Origin: Sulfurimonadaceae bacterium
GTDB lineage: Bacteria > Campylobacterota > Campylobacteria > Campylobacterales > Sulfurimonadaceae
DNA: 64,000 nt
Reading direction: 5' to 3'
Assembly (NCBI GenBank): GCA_028683835.1
Contig: JAQUHB010000006.1
Span: 1 to 64,000, forward strand
Numbering within the stretch: the first letter of the stretch is position 1; each line of letters begins with the position of its first letter. The position numbers and the translations under genes were made by a program. Below are positions 17,761 to 27,446 of the stretch, in pieces. Below the pieces are notes generated by a model. That model did not search any database, was not told the DNA's origin, and saw only the letters and a list, made by a program, of their open reading frames with translations.

Positions 17761-18278
17761 ATATAAATTTCTTTTTTATATTTATATTTACGGCCCTTGC
17801 CATGATATATCTGTTTTTCAATCCTACAAAACTACAACAATTCGAAACAAAAGAGATAGCACAACTTGAACTTTTTAATTTTACTATTTATGATATGGAT
17901 AAAAATGGATTAAGAAGCGTTTTTAGTGGCTTAAAAGGGTATAAATTTAAAGACAGATATGAAGTTTCTGATATAAATTATACTGACAATACAAAAGAAT
18001 ATACAGCAAATATTCTCTCAAATTTTGGTGTTTATAAAGATAATATTGTAAATATGCAAGACCATGTTGTTTACACAAGATCAGATGGACTGACTTTTAA
18101 AACAGATAAAGCGTCTTATAATCAAGATACGGGCTTCCTTAAAACACCAAGTACATATACTTTATACAAAAATGATGATAAAATCACGGGGACAAAACTA
18201 ATTTTTGACAGCAAAGAAAATCGCGTACAATCACAACAGATATCTGCAACATATCAAATCAAAAACAATGGAAAATAA
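17757..18278 (+). CDS. lptC: LPS export protein LptC-like
   Basis: A single-pass inner-membrane protein (173 aa) with an N-terminal hydrophobic anchor (about 4-22) and a periplasmic beta-jellyroll region, as in LptC, which hands lipopolysaccharide from LptBFG to LptA. Sequence identity to known LptC is weak by eye; the call rests on size, topology and its place directly before lptA. I chose ATG 17757, which overlaps the kdsC TGA (ATGA), over the TTG at 17751. It corresponds by position to C. jejuni Cj0648. Confidence 0.75.
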   Translation: MNINFFFIFIFTALAMIYLFFNPTKLQQFETKEIAQLELFNFTIYDMDKNGLRSVFSGLKGYKFKDRYEVSDINYTDNTKEYTANILSNFGVYKDNIVNMQDHVVYTRSDGLTFKTDKASYNQDTGFLKTPSTYTLYKNDDKITGTKLIFDSKENRVQSQQISATYQIKNNGK

Positions 18279-18757
18279 TGAAAATAAAAACAATGTTTAC
18301 TCTACTTTTACTCTCTTCAGCCGTTCTTTTAAGTAATGACTTGAAAGTTGTTTCTAACTCTTTTGATGGTGACGAGAAAAAAGGAATAGGTATATTCACA
18401 GGTAATGTAAAAATGACAAAGGGTTCGGATGAACTCAATGCTACTAAAGTGACTATTTATACAGACAACAAACATGATCCTATAAAAATGGTTGCAGAGG
18501 GAGATGCTTCATTTTTTGTAAAAACAGAAAATAATTCGACATATACTGGAAAAGCTCAAAAAGTAGTATACATGCCAAAGATAAAAGAGTACCAGTTTTA
18601 TACTAACGTTCATCTACGTCAACTCAATGAACATAAACAAATTGATGGAGATAAAGTCATATTAAATACTATTACAGGTAAAGCATTGGCACAAGGGGCC
18701 AACAAAGAGCCTGTGATTATGATCTTTCACCTAAAAGATCAAAATGAGAGTAAATAA
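18278..18757 (+). CDS. lptA: LPS transport periplasmic protein LptA
   Basis: A periplasmic OstA/LptA-domain protein (159 aa) that bridges the inner and outer membrane for lipopolysaccharide transport. A signal peptide (about 1-19) precedes repeats of short beta-strands typical of the jellyroll: GIGIFTGNVKMTKGSDELNA, then KMVAEGDASFFVKTENNSTY and YTGKAQKVVYMPKIKEYQF. It overlaps lptC by one base and engB by one base, so the three genes are tightly coupled. Confidence 0.85.
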   Translation: MKIKTMFTLLLLSSAVLLSNDLKVVSNSFDGDEKKGIGIFTGNVKMTKGSDELNATKVTIYTDNKHDPIKMVAEGDASFFVKTENNSTYTGKAQKVVYMPKIKEYQFYTNVHLRQLNEHKQIDGDKVILNTITGKALAQGANKEPVIMIFHLKDQNESK

Positions 18758-19380
18758 TGATTGAGATCGTAGAAGCCAAATTCATAACATCTGCTCCAAA
18801 TATAGAAAAAGCGCCTCCATCAGAAAAACAAAATGAGATTGTCTTAATGGCTCGCTCAAATGCAGGAAAAAGCTCTCTTTTAAATGCATTGGCAAATCAT
18901 AAAGGTCTTGCGAAAGTTTCTTCAACACCTGGAAAAACACGCCTTATAAACTATTTTGATATCACTTTTATGGATAGAGAAATAAATGAAAAAAAATATG
19001 CGAGGCTAGTGGATCTTCCGGGATTTGGTTATGCGAAAGTTTCTAAGTCCATGAAATATGACTGGGAAAAAAATTTAACAGATTATATTGCCCAAAGAGA
19101 ACAAATAAAGCTTTTTGTTCATCTTATCGACAGTCGTCATCCTGATCTTGAGATTGATATAGGGGTTTCAGAGTTTTTAAACGAAATCGTAGATCAATCA
19201 CAAGTTATCTTAAGAGTATTTACAAAAATAGATAAACTCAATCAAAAAGAACAGAGTGCATTAAGACTGAGATTTCCGGATGCTTTAATGGTTTCAAGTA
19301 GTAAAAAGCGTGGAATCTCAAAACTCATTTCTATAATTTATGAAGTTGTAAAAGAGGAGATGTCTGATGATAGAGTATAG
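18757..19380 (+). CDS. engB: Ribosome biogenesis GTPase EngB/YsxC
   Basis: A cytosolic GTPase (207 aa) needed for large ribosomal subunit assembly. G1 is ARSNAGKSSLLNAL (about 30-43), G2 lies in STPGKTRLINYF, G3 is DLPGFGYAK, G4 is TKIDKL and G5 is VSSSKKRG. The length is standard. It is translationally coupled to lptA upstream and to the GNAT gene downstream (14-base overlap). Same position as Cj0650. Confidence 0.95.
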   Translation: MIEIVEAKFITSAPNIEKAPPSEKQNEIVLMARSNAGKSSLLNALANHKGLAKVSSTPGKTRLINYFDITFMDREINEKKYARLVDLPGFGYAKVSKSMKYDWEKNLTDYIAQREQIKLFVHLIDSRHPDLEIDIGVSEFLNEIVDQSQVILRVFTKIDKLNQKEQSALRLRFPDALMVSSSKKRGISKLISIIYEVVKEEMSDDRV

Positions 19381-19825
19381 AAAAGCTTATCTTAGCGATA
19401 TCGAATCGATGCAAAATCTGATACAGCCTGAAGTTGAATCAGGTGTTATCTTGCCAAGAAGTAATGATGAGATAGCAACAAATATCAGATCTTATATGTT
19501 GGCTTTTGATGGAGAAGTGCTTGTAGGTTTTTGTGCTTTACATGTACACTCTTACACTCTTGCAGAGATCCGTTCTTTAATAGTAAGAGATGGCTATAGA
19601 GCTAAACATATAGGCTCTGAAATTGTCAAAAGAGCTCTTGATGAAGCTGCATCTCTTGGCTTGAAGCAAGTTTTAGCACTTACGTATAAGCAAAGTTTTT
19701 TTGAAAATTTAGGATTTATTGAGATTCCAAAAGAGTCTTTACCCGATCATAAGATTTGGGCTGATTGTATAAAATGCAAACACTTTCCAATATGCAACGA
19801 AATATCACTTATCAAAAATATTTAA
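19367..19825 (+). CDS. GNAT N-acetyltransferase, likely short N-acetylglutamate synthase-like
   Basis: A cytosolic acetyltransferase of 152 residues. The acetyl-CoA loop is the degenerate segment VRDGYRAKHIGSEIVKRAL (RxxxxG type), and the tail has ESLPDHKIWADCIKCKHFP, a Cys-containing ending seen in stand-alone ArgA-like acetyltransferases. This suggests the first step of arginine synthesis (glutamate to N-acetylglutamate), but the substrate is an inference from that tail. It overlaps engB and the next membrane-protein gene. Confidence 0.7.
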   Translation: MIEYRKAYLSDIESMQNLIQPEVESGVILPRSNDEIATNIRSYMLAFDGEVLVGFCALHVHSYTLAEIRSLIVRDGYRAKHIGSEIVKRALDEAASLGLKQVLALTYKQSFFENLGFIEIPKESLPDHKIWADCIKCKHFPICNEISLIKNI

Positions 19826-20250
19826 ATATTGTTCTCGTTCTTGCAATATTTTTAGTTTATGAGAGCTTGAGCGACATCTATCTTTTTTTGCCGCCTTTTT
19901 TTGCAATTATGTTTGTCATCTTTATCAATTCAATCAAAAATCATGACAGTATTACACTTTTTGCCACCTCTTTTGCCTTGATGTTCTTTGAGGCACAAAA
20001 GGGTTATGTACTTTTTAGTTCCATCGTATATTTTACTTTAGTATATAGACTTCTTATTTTCAAAATGGATAAGTATATCCAGTGTGTTGCCTGTACAAAG
20101 ATACTGATGGTTTTACTTGCTTATGTCGGATATTACTTTTTTTCCTACACACTAGCACAGACATTTTTATTAAATGAGCCAGAGTTTAGCTGGTATGTGA
20201 TCTATTATATTGTTGTTGAATTTTTTCTACTATTGATTTTTAAAGATTAG
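19774..20250 (+). CDS. Integral membrane protein before mrdA (MreD-like position)
   Basis: A hydrophobic protein of about 158 residues with five predicted membrane segments (the main ones near 20-38, 42-60, 66-88, 100-122 and 132-155 of this frame). It sits immediately before mrdA, as Cj0651 does in C. jejuni, and in size and topology resembles the rod-shape protein MreD. Sequence similarity is not evident by eye, so that is only a suggestion. The ATG at 19774 lies inside the 3' end of the acetyltransferase gene; a later ATG at 19792 is possible. Confidence 0.65.
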   Translation: MQTLSNMQRNITYQKYLNIVLVLAIFLVYESLSDIYLFLPPFFAIMFVIFINSIKNHDSITLFATSFALMFFEAQKGYVLFSSIVYFTLVYRLLIFKMDKYIQCVACTKILMVLLAYVGYYFFSYTLAQTFLLNEPEFSWYVIYYIVVEFFLLLIFKD

Positions 20251-20268
20251 AGCTAAAGGGTATTTTCA

Positions 20269-22059
20269 TTGAGACTTAAAATAATATTGACACTTTTTAC
20301 TCTAGCTTGGGTTGCCTTAATTGTAAGAGTTTTTTATCTTTCCATTTCACACAATGCCTATTATGAAGATCTTTCTGATAGAAATACTATAAAAACAGAC
20401 TTGACTGCGCCAGTACGCGGAGAAATCCTAGACAGAAATAATAATCCTGTCGCTATTAACAAGCTAGGCTTTAAAATAAAGATAGTTCCTCATTTAGTCC
20501 GTGGAGATGACACCAGTTTGTTAGATACGGAATTAAATGTTTTGATGAAATATATTCCCTCTTTAGACAGAGAGAAAATGAAAAAAATTTATCTTCAGAA
20601 TGATTCTTATTACAATCAAGATTATATACAAGTAGCTGATTTTATTCCCTATGATGCGATGATTCCTGTCTATTCTGTTTTAAATTTAAGAGAAAATCTA
20701 CATATTTTATCCGCGCCAAAACGTTTTTATCCATACAACGATACCGCGGCCCATATTATTGGCTATGTCTCAAACGCTAATCAAACTGATATTGATAAAG
20801 ATCCTCTTCTATCTGTCATTGGGACTGTTGGCAAAAATGGGATCGAAAAATATTATAACACCTACTTAGAGGGTGAGGCTGGTGAGAGAAAAATTAAAGT
20901 GAGTGCAAAAAATGAGGAGATCGAAGAACTTTCTCATAAAAGTCCAATTGAAAATAAACAAATAAAACTTGCTATTGACATGAACTTACAACAATATATC
21001 GCCGAAATGTTTAAAGATGAAGCGGGGGCTGTTGTCGTTATGGATGTAAATGGCTCAGTCTTGGCTGCGGGTAGTTTTCCCGAATATAACCTAAATTCTT
21101 TTTCAAACGGTATTTCGAGCGATGAATGGAAAGCACTTATCAACAGTGCTGATAAACCTTTCACCAATAAACTTGTCAATGGTCTGTATCCTCCAGGTTC
21201 AATTGTGAAAATTGGACTTGGACTTATTATGATTACGACAGCACTTGATGAACATTCAAGTGTAAACTGTACGGGCAGTTATGTAGTTTCTAACCGTAAT
21301 TTCAGATGTTGGAAAAAAGATGGACACGGCGAAACTGATATCAGAAAAGCTGTTCGTGAGAGCTGTGATGATTATTTTTATAAAGGGAGCGTTAAGACTG
21401 GTATAGACGCCATGAGTGCAGGTATGCTCCGATATGGCTTTGGTCAAAAGACTGGTGTTGATCTTCCTAATGAATTTATCGGAACTGTACCAAATCGTGA
21501 GTGGAAAAGAAAAAAATATCATCAGTCTTGGTATATTGGAGAAACTCTTAATACAGCAATCGGGCAGGGTGATTTTTTAGTAACACCGATGCAAGTAGCA
21601 AGATTTACAGCCCTTTTAGCAACAGGTAAACTAGTAACGCCGCATCTTGTAGAAAAAGTTGGGGACAAAGTATTACCGCCAGAATATAAAGAAGTGTTAA
21701 CTCCTACTGAAAAGCAAAAAATTGAAATTATCCGAGAAGGGATGTATGATGTATGTAATTCTCCTGGTGGAACAGCGAAAAACTACATACATTCAAAAGT
21801 TACCATTGCGGGAAAAACAGGAACGGCACAGGTTGTAGGTATCTCACAAGATACTATCAAGAGGACAGAAGAGTTAAATATGGCTTATTACTCACGCTCT
21901 CATGCTTGGTTAACTACTTATGGTCCTTATAAAAACCCTCAATTCATTGTAACCGTATTAGTTGAGCATGGTGGACATGGCGGTAATGCTGCTGGAGAAA
22001 TTGTCTCAAAGATCTATGACAAACTTCTAGAAAATGGTTACATCAAAAACAACGATTAA
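20269..22059 (+). CDS. mrdA: Penicillin-binding protein 2 (elongasome transpeptidase)
   Basis: An inner-membrane class B penicillin-binding protein (596 aa) that cross-links peptidoglycan during cell elongation. The N-terminal anchor is at about 6-26; the dimerisation domain includes TAPVRGEILDRNNNPVA; catalytic Ser311 is in PPGSIVK (S-I-V-K); the third motif KTGTAQ is in TIAGKTGTAQVVG. A Cys-containing segment (CRYWKK-like NFRCWKKDGHGETDIRKAV) is typical of PBP2. The start is TTG with AAAGGG upstream. It ends the envelope-gene run shared with C. jejuni (Cj0652). Confidence 0.93.
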   Translation: MRLKIILTLFTLAWVALIVRVFYLSISHNAYYEDLSDRNTIKTDLTAPVRGEILDRNNNPVAINKLGFKIKIVPHLVRGDDTSLLDTELNVLMKYIPSLDREKMKKIYLQNDSYYNQDYIQVADFIPYDAMIPVYSVLNLRENLHILSAPKRFYPYNDTAAHIIGYVSNANQTDIDKDPLLSVIGTVGKNGIEKYYNTYLEGEAGERKIKVSAKNEEIEELSHKSPIENKQIKLAIDMNLQQYIAEMFKDEAGAVVVMDVNGSVLAAGSFPEYNLNSFSNGISSDEWKALINSADKPFTNKLVNGLYPPGSIVKIGLGLIMITTALDEHSSVNCTGSYVVSNRNFRCWKKDGHGETDIRKAVRESCDDYFYKGSVKTGIDAMSAGMLRYGFGQKTGVDLPNEFIGTVPNREWKRKKYHQSWYIGETLNTAIGQGDFLVTPMQVARFTALLATGKLVTPHLVEKVGDKVLPPEYKEVLTPTEKQKIEIIREGMYDVCNSPGGTAKNYIHSKVTIAGKTGTAQVVGISQDTIKRTEELNMAYYSRSHAWLTTYGPYKNPQFIVTVLVEHGGHGGNAAGEIVSKIYDKLLENGYIKNND

Positions 22060-22068
22060 AAGGTTAAT

Positions 22069-23049
22069 ATGCAATACTTCATTAGTTCATTTATAATTTT
22101 AGGTCTCGGCTTATTAGGTGGGTATTTTTTAGGCGGTTTTGAGGGCGTTTATATTGCCGCATTGCTTGTTGTTTTAGAGATTTCGCTTTCTTTTGACAAT
22201 GCTGTTGTTAATGCCAAAATATTAGATACGATGGATCCAATCTGGCAAAAACGATTTATAGTTTTTGGTATTCCTATTGCCGTGTTTGGTATGCGTCTTT
22301 TCTTTCCACTTGCTATTGTTTCTATCGTAACAGGAATGGGATTATTTGAAACCTTACATATAGCGATAAATGAACCTCATCAGTATGAATCCATACTAAA
22401 AAGTACAGAAACTACGATCTTCGCATTCGGTGGAGCATTTTTACTCATGGTGTTTTTAGATTTCTTTTTCCAAGAGCATGAGATTACATGGTTCAAACTC
22501 ATTGAAAATTCTAAAATGCTAAAACAGTTTTCTGGAGTTGCAAATATTGAGTTGATTATTGCAATTATCATAGGTATTGTTCTTGGACATCTTACACAGG
22601 ATTTTGGAATTATTTTAGCCTTTATGTATGGTGTATTATTACACTCATTACTGGGAATACTCGATCATTTTCTTTCAAGTGATACAGTTAAAAGTGGTAT
22701 AGCAGGATTTATTTATCTCGAAGTTCTTGACGCAAGTTTTAGTTTTGATGGTGTTATCGGAGCTTTCGCACTCTCTAGCAATATCTTTATTATTATGATC
22801 GGTCTTGGTATTGGTGCGATGTTTGTAAGAAGTATTACTTTATATTTTGTAGAACATAAAACACTTTCACAGTTCCAATATCTTGAACACGGTGCTCATT
22901 ATGCCATAGGTGTTTTAGCAATTATTATGCTGATAAAGATAATGATGCCTATAGGCGAAGCTATCACAGGAACCGTAGGAATTGGGTTAATCTCTCTTGC
23001 TTTTTTACACTCTATTTGGGAAAACAAGAAAGCAAGTCACTTAAAGTAA
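22069..23049 (+). CDS. DUF475-family integral membrane protein
   Basis: A polytopic inner-membrane protein (326 aa, about eight to nine hydrophobic segments) of the DUF475 family, distantly like TerC transporters. The hallmark is the acidic membrane motif VVLEISLSFDNAVVNAK near residues 35-51, repeated as EVLDASFSFDGVIGAFALSS near 217. Paired acidic SFDN/SFDG motifs suggest cation binding or transport, but no substrate is known to me. It follows mrdA by nine bases and may be read through from it. The next gene is convergent. Confidence 0.85.
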   Translation: MQYFISSFIILGLGLLGGYFLGGFEGVYIAALLVVLEISLSFDNAVVNAKILDTMDPIWQKRFIVFGIPIAVFGMRLFFPLAIVSIVTGMGLFETLHIAINEPHQYESILKSTETTIFAFGGAFLLMVFLDFFFQEHEITWFKLIENSKMLKQFSGVANIELIIAIIIGIVLGHLTQDFGIILAFMYGVLLHSLLGILDHFLSSDTVKSGIAGFIYLEVLDASFSFDGVIGAFALSSNIFIIMIGLGIGAMFVRSITLYFVEHKTLSQFQYLEHGAHYAIGVLAIIMLIKIMMPIGEAITGTVGIGLISLAFLHSIWENKKASHLK

Positions 23050-23074
23050 ATCTTTTTATACAATTTACAAAACG

Positions 23075-23494
23075 TTATCCCTCTGTACGAACAATCAAGC
23101 TATCAGGCAGGTTATACTGCTTGATAAGCTCACTCTCTTTTTGACGCATCTCTCCATTATCTACTTCATGATCAAAACCTAAGATATGAAGCAATCCATG
23201 GATAAATAAAAGTGTAAACTCCTCTTGTTCAGAATGCTTGAGTTTTTGTGCGACATCTTGCACATATTCGTAAGAGATGATAATACTGCCAAGTGGAGAA
23301 AAAGGCATCTTTTCATAGGGAAAACTTAAAACATCAGTGGGTTTGTCTATATTTCTAAACTCTTTGTTTATTGCTTGTATCTCTTCATTATTTGTTAATA
23401 CAAGTTCAATCTCTTGATCCGTAAAGGTAGAAGCCATGCGTTCTAGAGTTGTAAGGTCAAAATGAAGTAGGGTTCTGTTATCAAAATCAATCAT
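23075..23494 (-). CDS. ybeY: Endoribonuclease YbeY (16S rRNA maturation)
   Basis: A cytosolic zinc-dependent RNase (139 aa) for 16S rRNA 3' maturation and ribosome quality control. The metal site HGLLHILGFDH is intact, and NIDKPTDVLSFPYE is the other family block. I chose ATG 23494 (MIDFDNRT), which gives the family's usual length; the frame extends to an ATG at 23557. A TATAAT lies only a few bases upstream of 23494, so a transcript from it would be almost leaderless, which leaves the longer start (160 aa) possible. Confidence 0.9.
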   Translation of the reverse strand: MIDFDNRTLLHFDLTTLERMASTFTDQEIELVLTNNEEIQAINKEFRNIDKPTDVLSFPYEKMPFSPLGSIIISYEYVQDVAQKLKHSEQEEFTLLFIHGLLHILGFDHEVDNGEMRQKESELIKQYNLPDSLIVRTEG

Positions 23495-23571
23495 GAAGAG
23501 ATTATATCGAAGTGGAGTTGTAAAATGGTTGAAAAAAGTTAATACAGATAGAATCATCTACCTGTAAATAA

Positions 23572-23781
23572 CTATACTTTTAAATCTAAGCTTTGGCCTA
23601 AACCTGTTTTCTGTGCTGTAGATTGTTGCATCTGCTGTGCTTGAGCATCTTGAATATTTTTACTTTGAGTAGTAGCACTATCCAAAATTTTAGCCATTGA
23701 CTGCGCATCGACTTCACGACTTTTTTTCATTGCATACACTTGTGCTGCAACAGGAGCTTGTGAATTAGTAACTGAATCCAT
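23572..23781 (-). CDS. YjfB-like putative motility-associated small protein
   Basis: A 69-residue, Gln- and Ala-rich soluble protein. The core VAAQVYAMKKSREVDAQSMA resembles the YjfB family (often annotated as putative motility protein), in which a QV..xAxMKKA pattern is followed by a helix. Two adjacent ATG codons (23784 and 23781) follow AAGGAA; the second has the better spacing. It is divergent from the dehydrogenase pair and 15 bases before the longer ybeY frame. Its function is not established. Confidence 0.65.
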   Translation of the reverse strand: MDSVTNSQAPVAAQVYAMKKSREVDAQSMAKILDSATTQSKNIQDAQAQQMQQSTAQKTGLGQSLDLKV

Positions 23782-23864
23782 CATATTTCCTTTATAGAGT
23801 ATTTGCACGCAATTACATCGACCAAATAATCAAAAGGTTAAATCTTCTATGCTACTATTACAAG

Positions 23865-24383
23865 ATGAAAAGAAGAGAGTTTATCAAATATTCTGTATTG
23901 CTACTTGGTTCTAGTGCCTTTGCCAGTGATCTCAAGTTTTACTCTTACCACATAAATATCATTCAAGAACCCTTTCAGAGCATCTCACATGTGCTAGAAC
24001 AGCTTTTTCCTCCAAATATTGCTATGCCTTCTGTACACTCTTTTAATGTAGTGGGTTTTTTAAAAGCACTTATGCAAGATCCTCGTGTTAAAAATGAAAC
24101 AAAACAAATACTACAAGATGGCGTAAAATGGCTCAATCAAACTTCACAAAATAGTTATATGAAAAACTATAAAGAACTAACACTTTCACAAAAAGAAAAA
24201 CTTCTACAACAAATATCTCAAAAACAGTGGGGAGATACTTGGCTGTGGTATCTCATGAACTACAGTTTTGAAGCGATGTTCAGTGATCCAGTCTATGGAG
24301 CAAATAGCAATAAAATCGGATGGAAATGGGTAGAGTATGAGAGCGGTTTGCCCCGTCCGCCAAAGGTGAATGCTTATGTATGA
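23865..24383 (+). CDS. Gluconate 2-dehydrogenase subunit 3-like protein
   Basis: A 172-residue protein with a Tat-like or Sec signal (MKRREFIKYSVLLLGSSAFA) of the gluconate 2-dehydrogenase subunit 3 type, the small partner of membrane GMC dehydrogenases. It probably helps the large subunit fold or be exported; it has no cofactor site of its own. The RR pair (residues 3-4) followed by EFIK suggests Tat export, possibly carrying the flavoprotein as a hitchhiker, since that protein lacks a signal of its own. The stop overlaps the next start. Confidence 0.75.
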   Translation: MKRREFIKYSVLLLGSSAFASDLKFYSYHINIIQEPFQSISHVLEQLFPPNIAMPSVHSFNVVGFLKALMQDPRVKNETKQILQDGVKWLNQTSQNSYMKNYKELTLSQKEKLLQQISQKQWGDTWLWYLMNYSFEAMFSDPVYGANSNKIGWKWVEYESGLPRPPKVNAYV

Positions 24384-26049
24384 TATTTGTATAATAGGTA
24401 GTGGTCCAGGTGGTGCACCTATTGCTTATGAACTTGCCCATGCCGGAAAAAAAGTGCTTGTCTTAGAAAAAGGGCGGCATTATACTGAAAAAGATTTTTT
24501 CAAAGATGAGCTTGCAGTAAGTCGTCGCGATATTTATACACCACCGCTAGAAGAGCAACAACATGTCATAGAAACGCAAGATGAAAATGGACAATGGCAG
24601 AGTGTCGAGGCAAAAAACAGTAACTGGAATTTCTGGAACGGCTCTATGGTAGGTGGTTCATCGAATCTCATGAGCGGATATTTTCACCGTCTAAAGCCAA
24701 ACGATTTTAAAATGGCTTCAGTCTATGGCAAGATCAAGGGTGCAAATGTGGTTGATTGGGTGATTGACTATAAAACGCTTGAACCCTACTATGATAAAGT
24801 GGAAAAAATCGTAGGTGTCTCGGGACGAGTCGTACAACATCCGTTTCTAGAGCCGCGTTCTTCAAAAGATTATTCATTCAGACCGACTTGGGAACATCCT
24901 ATCGCTTCATGGTTTGACCTTACATGTAAGCATCTTGGATATCACTCAATTCCCACTGCTCGCGCTATTTTGCCCCATAATGCTTTGGAGCGAAAAGGGT
25001 GTTCTTACTCTAACTTCTGCGGCAGCTACGGCTGTGCCACGGGAGCAAAAGGCAATGCCAGATCTGCTCTTTTAGATAAAGCCCTTAAAACAGGAAACTG
25101 TACGATACTCAGTGAATCCTTTGTATATAAAATAGATACGGACGATAAAAACGCGACAAAAATATACTATTTTGATAAAAACAATAAACCTTTTTTCGTA
25201 AAAGCCAAAATCTTTGTCTTAGCCGCACAGCCCATCGAAACTGCGAGACTGCTTTTAAACTCCAAAAATAACCACTTTCCAAGAGGGATATTAAATAATT
25301 TTAATCAAGTCGGAAAAAATCTTATATTCTCCGCTGGAGGCACTGGAGAAGGGCAGTTTACATTTACAAATCTGCCAAAAGAAAAACGTGATGTTTTACT
25401 CCTGCGTGGTGCTTTTGTCAATCGTTCTTTGCAAGATTGGTATGAATACACCAAAAATGGTAAAAAAATAAAAGGGGGAACAATAGACTTTTTGTTTGAG
25501 CATGCAAATCCTACAAGTCGTGCTATGAGAGAGGTCTATGATAAAAATTCAAATCTTGTCTGGGGTGAAGCTTTACAAAAGAAAATCCAATATGCTTTTA
25601 TGCAATCAAGAAAATTCACTTTTGAGGTATTTAACGATTGGCTCCCGACAAATGATTGTTTTGTGAGTGTTGATGATAAGGTCAAAGATAAATGGGGAGT
25701 TCCTGTTGGAAAAATAAGGCTAAATTCCCATCCTCATGACATAGAAGTTGGTGAATTTTTAGCGCAAAAAGCGGTTAACGTTTTAAAAGAGATGGGAGCT
25801 GTAAATGTAACTTCATCCATCTCAGCAGCACCGCCTCCAAATCTTGTAGCCGGCGGATGCCGTTTTGGAAATGATGAAAAAAGCTCGGTGCTAGATAAAA
25901 ATTGTAAAGCCCATGCACTAAATAATCTCTACATCACAGACGCTTCTTTTATGCCAACAGGCGGCAGTGTTCCCTATACATGGACAATCTACGCCAACTC
26001 TTTTCGGGTCGCAGATGAGATACTCAAAAGATTTAATATGTTAAAATGA
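24376..26049 (+). CDS. GMC-family FAD-dependent dehydrogenase
   Basis: A flavoprotein of 557 residues that oxidises an alcohol or sugar; the exact substrate is unknown. The FAD-binding fold [20 protein letters not shown] starts at residue 6; the GMC signature region is [14 protein letters not shown] near 95; the C-terminal block with the catalytic His region is [15 protein letters not shown] and [12 protein letters not shown]. The partner gene upstream encodes the subunit-3-like protein, so the two form a dehydrogenase as in sugar dehydrogenases of other proteobacteria. ATG 24376 has AAAGGTG at a good distance. No cytochrome subunit is next to it. A perfect TTACATGTAA is at 24920. Confidence 0.85.
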   Translation: MYDICIIGSGPGGAPIAYELAHAGKKVLVLEKGRHYTEKDFFKDELAVSRRDIYTPPLEEQQHVIETQDENGQWQSVEAKNSNWNFWNGSMVGGSSNLMSGYFHRLKPNDFKMASVYGKIKGANVVDWVIDYKTLEPYYDKVEKIVGVSGRVVQHPFLEPRSSKDYSFRPTWEHPIASWFDLTCKHLGYHSIPTARAILPHNALERKGCSYSNFCGSYGCATGAKGNARSALLDKALKTGNCTILSESFVYKIDTDDKNATKIYYFDKNNKPFFVKAKIFVLAAQPIETARLLLNSKNNHFPRGILNNFNQVGKNLIFSAGGTGEGQFTFTNLPKEKRDVLLLRGAFVNRSLQDWYEYTKNGKKIKGGTIDFLFEHANPTSRAMREVYDKNSNLVWGEALQKKIQYAFMQSRKFTFEVFNDWLPTNDCFVSVDDKVKDKWGVPVGKIRLNSHPHDIEVGEFLAQKAVNVLKEMGAVNVTSSISAAPPPNLVAGGCRFGNDEKSSVLDKNCKAHALNNLYITDASFMPTGGSVPYTWTIYANSFRVADEILKRFNMLK

Positions 26050-26053
26050 GGTT

Positions 26054-26767
26054 ATGAAAAATATGACAAATAAAAAGGCTGTTTGTATTATGAGCGGCGG
26101 AATGGACTCTACTTTGAGCGCTTATATGATGCGCTCTCTTGGCTATGAGATCATTCCTGTGCATTTTAATTATGACCAGCGTACACAAAAAAAAGAGCTC
26201 GAGTGTTTCAACAATATCTGCGATGCATTAAAGACGCAAGATACTTTACACCCGCAGGGCACTTCACATGGAAGCAAAAAATACAGTCTTGACATCGGTT
26301 TTTTTAAAGAACTCGGAGCTTCGGCACTCACAGACACAAGCATAGAAGTGCCAACTGGCGGGATAGAAGAGGGGGTTCCTGTAACTTACGTGCCCTTTCG
26401 CAACGGCATCTTTTTAAGTATGGCGGCGGCTATTGCAGAAAAAGAGGGAGCATGTGCTATTAGTATCGGTGTTGTGGAAGAAGATAGCAGCGGATATCCT
26501 GATTGTAGACAAGAGTATATAGAGAGTATGCAGCGTAGTATCAATCTTGGGACAAAAGATGAGACAAATATCACTATCTTTATGCCGCTTGTGCACCTAA
26601 AAAAATCTCAGATCGTCCAAGAAGCGCAAAAACTCAACGTCCCATTAGAACTTACATGGAGCTGTTATAAAAATGAAGATAAAGCATGTGGAGTCTGCGA
26701 CAGCTGTAGACTACGACTAAACGGTTTTAAAGAAGCCGGAATCAAAGACCCAATCGAGTATGAATAG
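26054..26767 (+). CDS. queC: 7-cyano-7-deazaguanine synthase
   Basis: A cytosolic ATP-dependent enzyme (237 aa) that makes preQ0, the queuosine precursor. The PP-loop [14 protein letters not shown] is near residue 13, and the zinc-binding cysteines are in [18 protein letters not shown] near the C-terminus. Length and motifs are standard. It lies four bases after the GMC gene and overlaps the peptidase gene by eight bases. Other queuosine genes are not visible nearby. Confidence 0.93.
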   Translation: MKNMTNKKAVCIMSGGMDSTLSAYMMRSLGYEIIPVHFNYDQRTQKKELECFNNICDALKTQDTLHPQGTSHGSKKYSLDIGFFKELGASALTDTSIEVPTGGIEEGVPVTYVPFRNGIFLSMAAAIAEKEGACAISIGVVEEDSSGYPDCRQEYIESMQRSINLGTKDETNITIFMPLVHLKKSQIVQEAQKLNVPLELTWSCYKNEDKACGVCDSCRLRLNGFKEAGIKDPIEYE

Positions 26768-27428
26768 CTTAGAGATTCTTGGCTTACATGTAAGCTATAC
26801 ATATAATCCAAGACTCAAAAATAGCTATATCAATATTCTCCCATCTGCAAAAATCGTTGTTAAAACACCTATAAACTCACAAAAGCATATTCGTGAACTC
26901 ATACAAAGCAAACATAGTTGGATTGTGAAAAAAATCAATCATATTGAAAAATATCAAAAGGTAAATGTCAATCTTGAAGATGAAGTGCTTATTTTTGGAG
27001 AACTTTACAGTGTCGATCATGAAGTAGCTTCTATTTTAAGAGAGAAACTATCCAAATCAAGAAGTGTCACAAACGAAAATATCGTAAATCTTTATGATGG
27101 CTACTATAAAGAGATGGCATTACAATATATCCCTAAGCGTGTAGAGTATTTCAGTCGTATTATGGGACTTTATCCTTCAAACATCAAATACAGAAAGATG
27201 AAAAGAAGATGGGGAAGCTGTGACTCCAAAAAAGAGTTGACCTTTAATATCTATCTTCTAAAGCTCTCTCGCGAACTTATTGATTATGTGATCGTCCATG
27301 AGCTCTCCCACATAAAGCATATGAATCACTCAAAACGGTTTCATGAACTTGTCTCAAAATATCTTATAAACGCCAAAGAGTTAGAAAAAAAGATCCAAGA
27401 AGAGTATTATAAATTTATGTTACAATAA
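26760..27428 (+). CDS. YgjP/SprT-like zinc metallopeptidase (DUF45)
   Basis: A predicted cytosolic metalloprotein of 222 residues. The zinc motif [17 protein letters not shown] (HExxH plus a distal His) and the block [17 protein letters not shown] are the hallmarks of the YgjP/DUF45 family. Its substrate is not known. The start ATG overlaps the end of queC. A TTACATGTAA-centred 14-bp palindrome (26782-26795) lies near its start. Confidence 0.85.
   Translation: MNSLEILGLHVSYTYNPRLKNSYINILPSAKIVVKTPINSQKHIRELIQSKHSWIVKKINHIEKYQKVNVNLEDEVLIFGELYSVDHEVASILREKLSKSRSVTNENIVNLYDGYYKEMALQYIPKRVEYFSRIMGLYPSNIKYRKMKRRWGSCDSKKELTFNIYLLKLSRELIDYVIVHELSHIKHMNHSKRFHELVSKYLINAKELEKKIQEEYYKFMLQ
26782..26795. 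repeat. 14-bp palindrome centred on TTACATGTAA
   Basis: GCTTACATGTAAGC is a perfect palindrome in the first codons of the peptidase gene. Another copy of the over-represented motif. Confidence 0.6.
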
Positions 27429-27446
27429 ACAAAGAAGGGGGATAGT